Positions 16,095 to 24,340 of a DNA stretch of 64,000 bases are shown here, piece by piece. The notes under the pieces are model-generated. The model did no database searches and was not told where the DNA came from. It worked only from the letters and a program-made list of their open reading frames with translations. Origin of the DNA: Pseudomonas sp. UBA5706 (lineage in GTDB: Bacteria > Pseudomonadota > Gammaproteobacteria > Pseudomonadales > Pseudomonadaceae). Where the stretch lies: contig NZ_DIHC01000009.1 of NCBI RefSeq assembly GCF_002419965.1, positions 9,713 through 73,712 of the forward strand, in the 5' to 3' direction. The position numbers and the translations under genes are program-made. How positions within the stretch are numbered: the stretch's first letter is position 1; the number at the start of each line of letters is the position of its first letter.

Positions 16095-19000
16095 AGGGAT
16101 TTCTCAAGGCTGAATTGATTGGTGGTGGATGACTGCGTCGTCCAGACGTGAGCGAGCGCTTGCCGTGCGACGCTTGTCGCGTCTTTGGTGAACCTTGAGA
16201 GCACGCCAGGCGTTGCGCTGCCGACTTGGGTAAACCAACGCGCACCTTCGGTCGGTATGCCAATCGCCCAGACGCCAGGGAGTGTTTTTCCCGATGCGTC
16301 GAGAACGGCAAACGTCTGTCGATCCGTGGCCAGGCCTTCGCCAACATCAGCAGTCGCAGAATGGCGATGAGGGGTGATGTAGCCATCACGCATCAGTTGC
16401 TTGAAAAGCGGCGAACCGTCGGTTTCCACCAAGGGAGTTCGCATACGGCTGTCGATCAGCCAATCGGCATGTCGGCGATAGCCGGGAACCTGAGCGCAAT
16501 GCACCTGATACCCCTCGCCGTGCTCATGAGGGTCGAAGCTAACGTGCGGTCCCATGACTGTGATGACTGCGGCGTCCAGCAGTGCCAGGAGCTGCTGGGT
16601 ACGAAACAGCGGAGGGCCCGCTGATACGAGCGCGCAAGCCGGGGCAAAATCGCCGAGAAAATCCTGCGTCCGGGAGTCAGCCGTCAGGCCATCAAACTCA
16701 ACGGTCTGGCGGATCGTATCGCGCACATCCCGAAGCACATCGAGCGCAGCTTTGACCGGGCTGTGGAGGTTCCCTTTGCTTGCCTCGACGACATCCTGCA
16801 AAAGCAGTTCAATCAGCTCTCGTTCGAACGCCTCATGGCTATCGAACATTCGACGTCCGAAGGGTCGGGCCAACTGCTGCAAATCCAGCGGTGGCAAATC
16901 AGTCAGCTCATACGCCTTCAGTAATGCAGCAGCGATGGGCTTCGACGGCTCACGTTCACGCGCATGGTCGAGCACAAAACGTTCGGCGGCCGCGTCGCCT
17001 CTGCGATTACGCAGGGCCGTGGCGTAATACACCTGATCCATTTCCGCTTGAATCAACGGCAGAACTTCAGCGTTGAATGCCAGAGCTCGGCTGCCAGTGG
17101 CCTTTTCTGTCTGCACCCTCGCCCGCTCAATGGCGCGGGCGGTCATGAAGGTCGCCTGATAGGTGGTCCCGGCAGGCTTCTGATTCGTCGCACGCGCCAG
17201 GATAGGCATGCCGCTGCGAGTGCCTGCGACGATCCGGGGTTCATGGCCCGACGGCAGATACTTTAAACCGCCCTCAGTGTGCACGAATTGGCCACCACGT
17301 CCCACAGTCAGCTCACCCAGCAAGTCGTAAAAACCCAACCCCATGCCAATGATCGCCACCGTCTGCCCAGCCGATATTTGCCCCAGCGGCATATCCGCTG
17401 CGCAGTCTCCGGCGATGTAACGACAGCCCGGATTCTGTGATGTCGCCGCGGGTTGCGGCACCTTGGCATGGCCGGTCGCCAGGATCACGGAATCAACCCC
17501 CGCCCATTGCGTGCCGTCAGCCAGCCGCAACCGAAGCCCTTCTGGCTCGAGCTCCATGGCCGTGACTTCGTTTTTCAGCACGCTCACAGTGGCGTGCTGT
17601 TCGAGGCTGGCAACGATGACCGAGAAGCACGAGCGCAAATACTGCCCATAGGCTTGCCGAGGCGCGTAACCGTTGGGGCCCAGACGGCTTAGTTGCTCGT
17701 CGCTGTGCAGTTGTAACCATTGATGCAGCGTTGGTCCCGCTCCTGGCCGCCAGGGTCCCTGCTGCAACGGGCCGGAATAGAGCGTGATCTGCGACGTGAT
17801 GGTGTTCATCAGCAACAGTGGGGATTGGTCAGTGCGCCACACCCGACCCGCACCCGGTTCGACGGCGTCTACGACCGTAATATTCAATGCGGCTGAAGGC
17901 GGATGCTCTTCAAGCTCCAGAGCGAGCCGCTCCAGTATCGCAATAGCACGAGGGCCGGAACCAACGATGACGATTCTCTTGGCATCCTTCGGAGCTGCCG
18001 GCGCTTGGACCGCAGCAGAGTCGGTAGGCAAATGAGTTTGGTCGAAACGGGATTCGACAAACGAAAGCATGTTGAGAAACTCATAGGGATTGAGCTTGAG
18101 GCTGCCGCCCGAAACGGGGCGGGGTTTGATTGGCATTGCCCCGGTGGCATGCCAGCGGAGTAGACCCTCAGGGTCGATATAGCTACGTGACTTGCCTAGG
18201 TTATTGGCATGCAGGCAGAACGGGATGTCCAGATACCCTTTTGAGAATGCCGCCGCCAACGCCGATCCAAGATCGGGGCCGCTGTTGAGCACTGCGTCGA
18301 TCAACGCCAGTGCTTCGTTATGGATTTCGGCTTGCAGGGAATCCTGGCAGTCGAATTGCGATGAAGCGGCCCGCTGTTGATCCCAGGTCTGCGACGCAAA
18401 CTCCAGAGCCTGAATATTTTCAGCCACGGTCGGAATACGATGCGCTTCGGCAGTGGTCTTCACGATCAGCCGTTGTGCGTGACCGTGGAAGGCCAGCCCC
18501 ACGCTTTGTGCGAGCAAATCCTGAGCACCGCCGTAGGTGCGTGGAAACACACCCATGTAGGTGTAAAGCACAATGTGCCAATCCGCCTGGCCCAGAAAGC
18601 GTCTGGCTAGCTGTCTCAATACCTTAAGCGCGGCGATGTCCTGATCCTGATTCGTCTGCTGGGCATAGCTCAGGGAAAGATCAAAGACGCCCTGCTCGAT
18701 AAAAAACATCCCCTCCAAAATGGAAATCGCAATCAGCAAACCGGGCGGACATAGCTGCCCGAGCATGCAGCCGCCAAAGCTTTCGAGATGGATGGCATCG
18801 GGGGACCCTTTGGGCGCCGCGATGATCTGACAGGACTGTTGCCAAGCCCTGATGGCGTCGTCCAGCGGCACACGGCCGTAGGGCAGGCAATACGAAACCG
18901 GACCTCCCTCGGTGGCATCGGCTCCGCTTGCCCGTAGTACTGAAAAAATGTCCTGCGGCTGCGCCGAACCGTGGCGAACCTGGATCGGCATACCGTTGCG

Positions 19001-19276
19001 CAGCGTTTCGAGCATCGCACGGGTGGCATCAGCGCCGTGAGCCACGATAGGAAAGCCGTTGAGGTGCTGGCCGTTACTCAACGCCTGACGTGCCGATGCG
19101 TGATCACCCACACGGGTATAGCTGTCGAGCGTGATCGTGCCGACCGCCAGCGCATCGCAGTGGCTCACCGCTTCCAGCCCCTGACGCATGCTGGCCAAAT
19201 CCGCGAACCCCATTCGAGGCTGAACGACGAGACGCCCCGCCCGCTCTGCTGCCTGTATGAATTGACTGAACTTCAT
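16091..19276 (-). CDS. Glutamate mutase large-subunit-like protein fused to FAD/NAD(P) enzyme
   Basis: The protein is 1061 residues. Residues 1 to about 420 are the E chain of coenzyme-B12 glutamate mutase, which turns L-glutamate into (2S,3S)-3-methylaspartate. Recalled Clostridium active-site residues all have counterparts with matching spacing: QPR21, SYTR55 and VRHG101 (the arginine claw), and E123, Y129, Y133 in EGGPVSYCLPY. Residues of about 436-1061 are a FAD/NAD(P)-binding enzyme beginning IVIVGSGPRAIAILERL, paralogous to the protein at 7567-9372. The ATG at 19276 overlaps the stop of the small-subunit gene (ATGA), which fixes this start. Free E chains are about 480 residues, so this is a true fusion, probably oxidising the mutase product. 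Confidence 0.88.
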   Translation of the reverse strand: MKFSQFIQAAERAGRLVVQPRMGFADLASMRQGLEAVSHCDALAVGTITLDSYTRVGDHASARQALSNGQHLNGFPIVAHGADATRAMLETLRNGMPIQVRHGSAQPQDIFSVLRASGADATEGGPVSYCLPYGRVPLDDAIRAWQQSCQIIAAPKGSPDAIHLESFGGCMLGQLCPPGLLIAISILEGMFFIEQGVFDLSLSYAQQTNQDQDIAALKVLRQLARRFLGQADWHIVLYTYMGVFPRTYGGAQDLLAQSVGLAFHGHAQRLIVKTTAEAHRIPTVAENIQALEFASQTWDQQRAASSQFDCQDSLQAEIHNEALALIDAVLNSGPDLGSALAAAFSKGYLDIPFCLHANNLGKSRSYIDPEGLLRWHATGAMPIKPRPVSGGSLKLNPYEFLNMLSFVESRFDQTHLPTDSAAVQAPAAPKDAKRIVIVGSGPRAIAILERLALELEEHPPSAALNITVVDAVEPGAGRVWRTDQSPLLLMNTITSQITLYSGPLQQGPWRPGAGPTLHQWLQLHSDEQLSRLGPNGYAPRQAYGQYLRSCFSVIVASLEQHATVSVLKNEVTAMELEPEGLRLRLADGTQWAGVDSVILATGHAKVPQPAATSQNPGCRYIAGDCAADMPLGQISAGQTVAIIGMGLGFYDLLGELTVGRGGQFVHTEGGLKYLPSGHEPRIVAGTRSGMPILARATNQKPAGTTYQATFMTARAIERARVQTEKATGSRALAFNAEVLPLIQAEMDQVYYATALRNRRGDAAAERFVLDHAREREPSKPIAAALLKAYELTDLPPLDLQQLARPFGRRMFDSHEAFERELIELLLQDVVEASKGNLHSPVKAALDVLRDVRDTIRQTVEFDGLTADSRTQDFLGDFAPACALVSAGPPLFRTQQLLALLDAAVITVMGPHVSFDPHEHGEGYQVHCAQVPGYRRHADWLIDSRMRTPLVETDGSPLFKQLMRDGYITPHRHSATADVGEGLATDRQTFAVLDASGKTLPGVWAIGIPTEGARWFTQVGSATPGVLSRFTKDATSVARQALAHVWTTQSSTTNQFSLEKSL

Positions 19277-19794
19277 ACAGCCACCCCTAGGCCCCACGGC
19301 AGGGATGACAACAACGCTGGCCGGGCACTAATAGTTTTGACGAAGTTTTGAAATTCCAGGAGCGATGACGCCGCGTTGAAGACAGCGTTGAAGCCTGCGT
19401 CCAGTAACCGCTGCGAGTGACTGTCATCAGCCACGCCATGAATGCCTAATTTGCCGCCAATGACTGCAGTGAGCTGATGCACATCTGGCCGGGCACGCAG
19501 TTTGCGAATCAAGCGCTCTCCATCGATATTGCCGTGCCCGTTGACGGTGCTGACGACCAGCAGGTCGAATTGCTCGCTGCCACAGCGTTCAATGATCAGT
19601 TCATCGGGGCAGCAAGCGCCTAAATTCACGACTTCATGCCCCATGAACTCAAGCAGCAACTGCATGAACACCAGGTTCCAGGTATGTGAGTCGGACGAGA
19701 TGTTGGTAAGGAGGATGTTGAGCGAATGCGGTTTTGGGTGATGCAAATGTGTAACCAGGCTTTGCTTCAAATCCAGCGCGTTCAGATAATCCAT
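19273..19794 (-). CDS. Glutamate mutase B12-binding small-subunit-like protein
   Basis: The protein is 173 residues. The cobalamin-binding signature appears as SDSHTWN (D35, H37, N40), then VVSTVNGHGN and VIGGKLG. The family form is D-x-H-x-x-G...S-x-L...G-G, and His37 would be the lower axial cobalt ligand. The glycine of DxHxxG is asparagine here and SxL is SxV, which is unusual. The start at 19794 has GGGAG 10 bases upstream; an extension to 19860 lacks a better ribosome site. It is first in the operon and coupled to the large-subunit fusion, as in classic glmS-glmE pairs. About 25 extra N-terminal residues precede the domain. Confidence 0.85.
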   Translation of the reverse strand: MDYLNALDLKQSLVTHLHHPKPHSLNILLTNISSDSHTWNLVFMQLLLEFMGHEVVNLGACCPDELIIERCGSEQFDLLVVSTVNGHGNIDGERLIRKLRARPDVHQLTAVIGGKLGIHGVADDSHSQRLLDAGFNAVFNAASSLLEFQNFVKTISARPALLSSLPWGLGVAV

Positions 19795-19894
19795 CGCAGC
19801 CACTCCCTTTGATTCCGGCCCTTTGATGGACCAGCCGTGAAAGATGATGGCAATCGACAAGATTGTTGTAAATTTATGCTAGCCTATTTCAAAA

Positions 19895-19909
19895 ATAACC
19901 AATGGTTAT
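19895..19909. promoter_or_regulatory. Operator-like palindrome ATAACC-AAT-GGTTAT
   Basis: A perfect 6-bp inverted repeat with 3-base spacing lies in the 124-base gap between the divergent mutase operon and the LysR gene, 10 bases before the LysR start. It fits autorepression by the LysR protein at 19919, with control of the operon on the other side. LysR boxes are often T-N11-A; this arm spacing is tighter. Confidence 0.45.
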
Positions 19910-19918
19910 CTATCTATT

Positions 19919-20773
19919 ATGCATCTAGATCTCTCGACCGTAGAAGCGTTCGTCCTCACGCACGATCTGCGCAGCTTCACGCAGGCAGCAGAGGCCATTG
20001 GTGTAACGCAGGCCGCAATCAGCTTGAAAGTCTCCCGGCTGGAGAAAGCGCTCAATCGGCGTCTGCTGAATCGAACCCCGCGCTCGATACAGCTTTCCCC
20101 TGATGGAGAAGCTTTTCTTCCACGGGCGCGTACTCTCCTGGCGGCCCAACAACTGGCACTCGCAGAGGTAGAGCACACTTCCAGAAAGCTGCGGCTGGGG
20201 ATAAGCGATCACGTTGCAGGTCCAGAGCTGCCAGGCGTTCTGGACAAGATCAAAACATACGATCCGGGCTTGGTGATCAGCGTCAGAGTGGGCGCATCCC
20301 ATGAGCTGCTCGCCGAGTACGACCGGGAGGAACTCGATGTCGCTATCGTTCGAAGCGAAAAGCATCGCCGAGACGCGGAGCTGTTGTTCGAAGATCGATA
20401 TGGTTGGTTCGCCGACCTCTCGATGCGTACACGGGCCGACCCAATGCCTCTTGTGACGGTGGACGATGCGTGCGGGATTCGCGGCAACGCCATTCGACTG
20501 CTCGCTCAGGAAAACATTGCTTGGCTGGACAGTTTCATTGGCGGCGGAGTGTCTACTGCGCTATATGCCGCCGCCGCTGGCATTGGCGTCGCACCTTTAC
20601 CAGTGAGACTGGCGGCGGCTCGATTGATCGACGTTGGGGAGCTTTTTCAATTACCACCTCTGCCTAATGTCGAGATGGTGATGTATTCGCGCTGGATGGA
20701 CGCTCGCACGCGTGAAAGTTTACGGATATTGGCGGGGGCTTTTCGCGGCGTCGCATTGACGCGGCTGGCTTGA
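19919..20773 (+). CDS. LysR-family regulator, divergent from the mutase operon
   Basis: The protein is 284 residues, in the ArgP/IciA style. The N-terminal HTH SFTQAAEAIGVTQAAISLKVSRLE (residues 19-42) and effector-domain segments such as GGGVSTALYAAAAGIGVAPLP near 200 are clear. Its divergent position and shared short promoter region with the glutamate mutase operon make it the likely pathway regulator. ArgP-like proteins often sense basic amino acids, so diaminopropionate is a possible effector (inference). It is followed after 105 bases by an unrecognised gene and a LysE exporter, an arrangement typical of LysR-LysE regulation. Confidence 0.87.
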   Translation: MHLDLSTVEAFVLTHDLRSFTQAAEAIGVTQAAISLKVSRLEKALNRRLLNRTPRSIQLSPDGEAFLPRARTLLAAQQLALAEVEHTSRKLRLGISDHVAGPELPGVLDKIKTYDPGLVISVRVGASHELLAEYDREELDVAIVRSEKHRRDAELLFEDRYGWFADLSMRTRADPMPLVTVDDACGIRGNAIRLLAQENIAWLDSFIGGGVSTALYAAAAGIGVAPLPVRLAAARLIDVGELFQLPPLPNVEMVMYSRWMDARTRESLRILAGAFRGVALTRLA

Positions 20774-20878
20774 AGACTTGCAGTTAAAACTCAGGCATAA
20801 GCAAAGAAGGTAACAGTCTTTGCCTGATGCCCTAAAGCTAGGTAGCGTCATTTCTTTCAATGGAAGAGCCAAAGTTCA

Positions 20879-21916
20879 ATGAAGAACTACTTTTTAAGCC
20901 CGCAAGCGATGTCCCAGGCGTTTGACAGCGTCACATTTAACCTGCCTCGTCGCCACATCGACACCACAATTGCGCTGCTGACGACGTTGCGACTGGACAA
21001 TAAAGATGAACCCTGCTCATCGATTCAGTCCGACTGGGATGCGATATCAGACACCGCCCAAACTATCCGAAAAATGGCCCAACGGCGCAGTGGCACGGCG
21101 CTGGCACATTTGCTGGATCAGCTTGCCCGGAGGTTGAATTCTTCCCAGGTCATCGAGTTCGACCGAGAGGCCGTGCTGATGTGGCCCTCCAAGGATGCAC
21201 TCACGCAGACCCAGGCGCTGGACACCGATTCGCTCTTTATGGTGAACGCCCCGCTCGTTGAAGCGGAAGGCCGCTGCAAAACCGATCGATATCTATACAT
21301 CGACGAGGCGGACACCGGTGTCCCTGTCGTCCTCACAATACGCAAAGAGGACGTGCAGGACTTGGTTGCGCTTCAGATCGATGAACCTACGGCGTTTTCA
21401 GCTATTCAACTAAAGCGTTTTGCTACCAAAGGCTTGACGCTCGCTACGTACGCCGAACGCTCCCCGGTTGACGCTTATATTGTCCTGCTATGGGTTTCGT
21501 CATTGCTTAGCGGCATGACAGATCGGTTGTTCTCCTACGTGAAAACGCTGTCCGGCATCCACGACCCTAGACTGCGTTCTTCTCAACGCGATGGAACGAG
21601 AATGCAAGCCTGCCTCGCTCACATCGATGCACTTTTGCTCTCACAGGAACTGGCTCTTCGCGACATTCTGAAGCACGCACCACTTGAGTCTTCCAGCACA
21701 GCGAATGTGTGCTCCAACGCTCAGCGGGTTTGCGCCAGTGCGCTCGAAGCGGGCAATCTTATATTGCGCACGCTGCGCGAACTGCATTCTCACGATGAGC
21801 TCCATCCGATCACTCGTCAGGTTCAAGCCATCACCGCCGTATGCTATCTGGCAGAGCTCGGCAATAAGCCATGGGTGTCCCCTGATCTTCTCCCCAAGGA
21901 GCGATTCAATGGTTAA
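20879..21916 (+). CDS. Unrecognised, mainly helical protein
   Basis: The protein is 345 residues, without signal peptide or membrane segments. I do not recognise it with confidence. It looks largely alpha-helical, and its C-terminal third (CASALEAGNLILRTLRELHS and following) is faintly like the helical bundle of acyl-CoA dehydrogenase-type proteins. No FAD- or metal-binding motif is clear. It overlaps the LysE-type exporter start by 8 bases, so the two are coupled, and it follows the island's LysR gene. An enzyme acting on the exported amino acid is possible but unproven. Confidence 0.6.
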   Translation: MKNYFLSPQAMSQAFDSVTFNLPRRHIDTTIALLTTLRLDNKDEPCSSIQSDWDAISDTAQTIRKMAQRRSGTALAHLLDQLARRLNSSQVIEFDREAVLMWPSKDALTQTQALDTDSLFMVNAPLVEAEGRCKTDRYLYIDEADTGVPVVLTIRKEDVQDLVALQIDEPTAFSAIQLKRFATKGLTLATYAERSPVDAYIVLLWVSSLLSGMTDRLFSYVKTLSGIHDPRLRSSQRDGTRMQACLAHIDALLLSQELALRDILKHAPLESSSTANVCSNAQRVCASALEAGNLILRTLRELHSHDELHPITRQVQAITAVCYLAELGNKPWVSPDLLPKERFNG

Positions 21917-22526
21917 CTGGCCTGCTGTCTTCGCAGTTTTCTCGGTGTACTGCGCAGGTGTGGTAATCCCGGGTCCGAATTTTGTGGCGGTTGCGCACAA
22001 AGCCGTCTCCACGACGACGCTCCATGCGTTGGTGCTGGTGGCTGGCATCGTCCTCGTCAATCTGTTCTGGGCAACTTGCGCCATCCTCGGGATCGGCGCG
22101 GTCTTCACGTGGCTGCCCTGGCTGACAGTGATCGTAAAATGCCTCGGAGCCGGTTACCTCATTTGGTTCGGTGCCCGACTCATCATTGCGTCCGGGAAAA
22201 CGCCAACGATCAAATCTGGACATCATCAAACCATCACACTCAAAGGCGCCTTTACCCAAGGGATCGCGACCAATATCGCCAATCCCAAATCCGTCGCGTT
22301 CTATGCGGCGATTTTCTCTACATCAGCGCCTGCTCACGTCGATGTCGCAACCTTCATCGCCATGCTGGCGATGGTGGGCATCGTGGCGTCGCTTTGGTAC
22401 GGTACCGTGGCCATTGTGCTGTCTCACCCCCCTATCGCAGGTGCCTATGCAAAGCAGAAAAAACACATGGACCGCGTTTGCGGCGCTCTCATCATCTTTC
22501 TGGGCATCAAACAACTGACGCGCTGA
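21909..22526 (+). CDS. LysE/RhtB-family amino acid exporter
   Basis: The protein is 205 residues with about six membrane segments. It carries the family hallmark VIPGPNFVAVAHKAV near residues 19-33 and TNIANPKSVAFYAAIF near 125-140. The family exports amino acids and derivatives. The start ATG at 21909 has AAGGAG 6 bases upstream and lies inside the end of the preceding gene. Because it sits behind a LysR regulator and next to diaminopropionate genes, export of a non-protein amino acid is a reasonable guess. Confidence 0.85.
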   Translation: MVNWPAVFAVFSVYCAGVVIPGPNFVAVAHKAVSTTTLHALVLVAGIVLVNLFWATCAILGIGAVFTWLPWLTVIVKCLGAGYLIWFGARLIIASGKTPTIKSGHHQTITLKGAFTQGIATNIANPKSVAFYAAIFSTSAPAHVDVATFIAMLAMVGIVASLWYGTVAIVLSHPPIAGAYAKQKKHMDRVCGALIIFLGIKQLTR

Positions 22527-23055
22527 AATTTCGGCAGCATGCGGCCAGCCTGACAGCGATCCAATGACGCGTCAGGTTGTGAAGCAACATGCTGCGTCAC
22601 CACGCATACGCAAAGCCGATTCAACCCCTCCCCGAACAAACGTTCACACACTGCCCGGCAGGGTTTACGTTGCAACGTTTGCGCCCCCTCCGGGAGCGTT
22701 GCCGGGCTCAGGTTTGGACAAATCGTTGGCTCGCAACGCTTGCGGCAGAACAATTCAAAGTCATGCGTCTGGTTACGCTCTGTGATGGCGTCCGGGTGAT
22801 GCGACAGGTTCTCGGCTTCGAGCCGATGTTTGACGTTGGGAGTCGAGTCAGAATAGAGCTCAGGCCGGATCTGGCACATGAATTGGGATGCCTAGGGATG
22901 CTCCGATCAACTTGCTGCGCAGCGGCGGCAAATCGTAATGTGCTCTGCACCCAGCGCTACTGCTGAAAACGGCCTGATGCAGTGTGCGCCAAAGGCTTTT
23001 TTCGTCCGGCTCTGCGTGTTAAGCGCCCAACTCGCCCATACCCATCAGCTGTCGA
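22527..23055. other. Gene-free stretch next to transposase remnant
   Basis: About 530 bases hold only short overlapping frames on both strands, with no ribosome sites or recognisable motifs. It separates the biosynthetic island from the IS5-family remnant and may be its decayed flank. Confidence 0.4.
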
Positions 23056-23560
23056 CCTTGACCCGTGTCTGCGCTTTGCAGTACTCAATCTGGCGCTTTG
23101 CCTTGTATAGCACGCTGCGTTTATTCCACTTGGAATAGCTGCTGCGGCGCGCCGCGATTTCCCAGATCACCTCACGATTTCATGCTCTTCCCGCTTCTCG
23201 ACACCGGTGTATCCAGCGTCCGCATACACCGCATTTTCTTCGCCGTGTAACAGCTCGGCAACCTGTGTGACATCGGCCACATCGGCGGTTGTGCCGTGGA
23301 CATGGTGAACCAGGCCGGAATCGACATCAGCGCCAATGTGCGCCTTCATACCGAAAAGATACTGGTTGCCTTTCTTGGTCTGATGCAATGCGGGATCGCG
23401 CTTGCCTTCTTCGTTCTTGGTCGAGCTGGGGGCATGAATATGGTGGCGTCGACGATAGTGCCCTGACGCCGCGACAGGCCTTTTTCTTGCAGATAACCAT
23501 TGATGACCGCAAGGATTGCAGGTGCGAGCTGATGCTTTTCCAGCAACATGCCTGTGACTG
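23056..23560 (-). pseudogene. Degenerate IS5-family transposase
   Basis: Minus-strand pieces in different frames spell the C-terminal half of an IS5-group DDE transposase: LLEKHQLAPAILAVINGYL and RRQGTIVDATI, then a frame change near 23443, then KGNQYLFGMKAHIGAD, LLHGEENAVYADAGYTGVEK, then another frame change near 23150 and VIWEIAARRSSYSKWNKRSV with YKAKRQIEYCKAQTRVKV. The N-terminal half, the final residues and both terminal inverted repeats are missing. At least two frameshifts make it inactive. It marks the right edge of the island. Confidence 0.85.
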
Positions 23561-23747
23561 CTGCGAGACGGTCGCCAGAGCCTGGCAAAAAGACGTTGCA
23601 AACGGTTGTTAGGCTAAATAATCCCCCCTTCAGACATAACATTTTCCTAAAGATTATTTACTCGGGTTTCATTTGATCCTGGGGCGCTGGATTCTTACAG
23701 TGCCCCCACCTAATCGAACTTGCACACGCAAGAAGGTTTATTTTCAG

Positions 23748-23972
23748 ATGTTCAAATCCATCGGTATTGCCAGCGCTCTTGTTCTCGCCTCCCTATTGAC
23801 GACACCGTTTGCGATGGCAGAAGAGTCGCCCGCGTTCGTGGCTCGCAATCAAGCCCTGCAGGCGAACTTCGTACAGCATGAGCAAGCCATCGCCGCCAAG
23901 GCCAGGGAGCAGGAAAAGACCCAGCAAGCCTCGACCTATAGCCCTCAAATGGAGAACGCCAAGCACACCTGA
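23748..23972 (+). CDS. Small exported protein of unknown function
   Basis: The protein is 74 residues. A signal peptide of about 24 residues (MFKSIGIASALVLASLLTTP...AMA|EE) precedes a charged, glutamine- and alanine-rich mature part of about 50 residues. The ATG at 23748 is chosen because an AAGAAGG site lies about 12 bases upstream and the signal peptide begins there. A strong terminator follows at 24074. No family recognised. Confidence 0.65.
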   Translation: MFKSIGIASALVLASLLTTPFAMAEESPAFVARNQALQANFVQHEQAIAAKAREQEKTQQASTYSPQMENAKHT

Positions 23973-24340
23973 TCTGTGAGTCGCTTTAATTCTGTCGTTT
24001 CTTTGTTGTGTTTCCGTTGTTGTAACTCTCCGCGTCGTTGCTCCCGACGTGGGGCCCCAAAGCTCCAAACTTCAGCCGCTTTCCCTAGCGGCTTTTTTTT
24101 GCCTGAAAAGAACAAACGCATTAATAACCAGAACCTCTTTAATACGAGAGCAAAACAATACCGGCCTGCCACAGCACGTTTTACAGCGCGGTACGAATTT
24201 GAAAGCGCAAGCCGCCGCTATCCGGCCGGGCAGCTACAAAGGCGCGTTGAGTCTGAATAGGAGGCAGGTGCTATCTACACATCACATCGCTCAGGCAAAA
24301 TGCCAACCTTCTGTAGGAATCAGCATTTGAAGAGGTAGGA
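23973..24340. other. Intergenic region with terminator and promoter
   Basis: A gap of 368 bases. It contains the terminator at 24074-24100 and, after it, about 240 AT-rich bases that should carry the promoter of the exported protein gene at 24341. No small gene is supported. Confidence 0.4.
24074..24100 (+). terminator. Rho-independent terminator
   Basis: A perfect 7-bp stem AGCCGCT/AGCGGCT with a 6-base loop is followed by seven T. It lies about 100 bases after the small exported protein gene. Confidence 0.85.

Noticed and set aside
19795..19918. Cobalamin riboswitch before the B12 mutase operon
   Set aside because: The 124-base gap is too short for the usual element and shows no B12-box-like sequence.
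1..22526. A staphyloferrin-B-like siderophore cluster
   Set aside because: SbnA/SbnB/SbnI homologues occur, but there is no IucA/IucC-type siderophore synthetase, no decarboxylase SbnH and no siderophore receptor in the island; the TonB receptor lies 10 kb away beyond unrelated genes.
142..22526. NRPS or PKS megasynthase genes
   Set aside because: No condensation, carrier or ketosynthase motifs were seen. The only adenylating enzyme carries a cupin, not a carrier domain.
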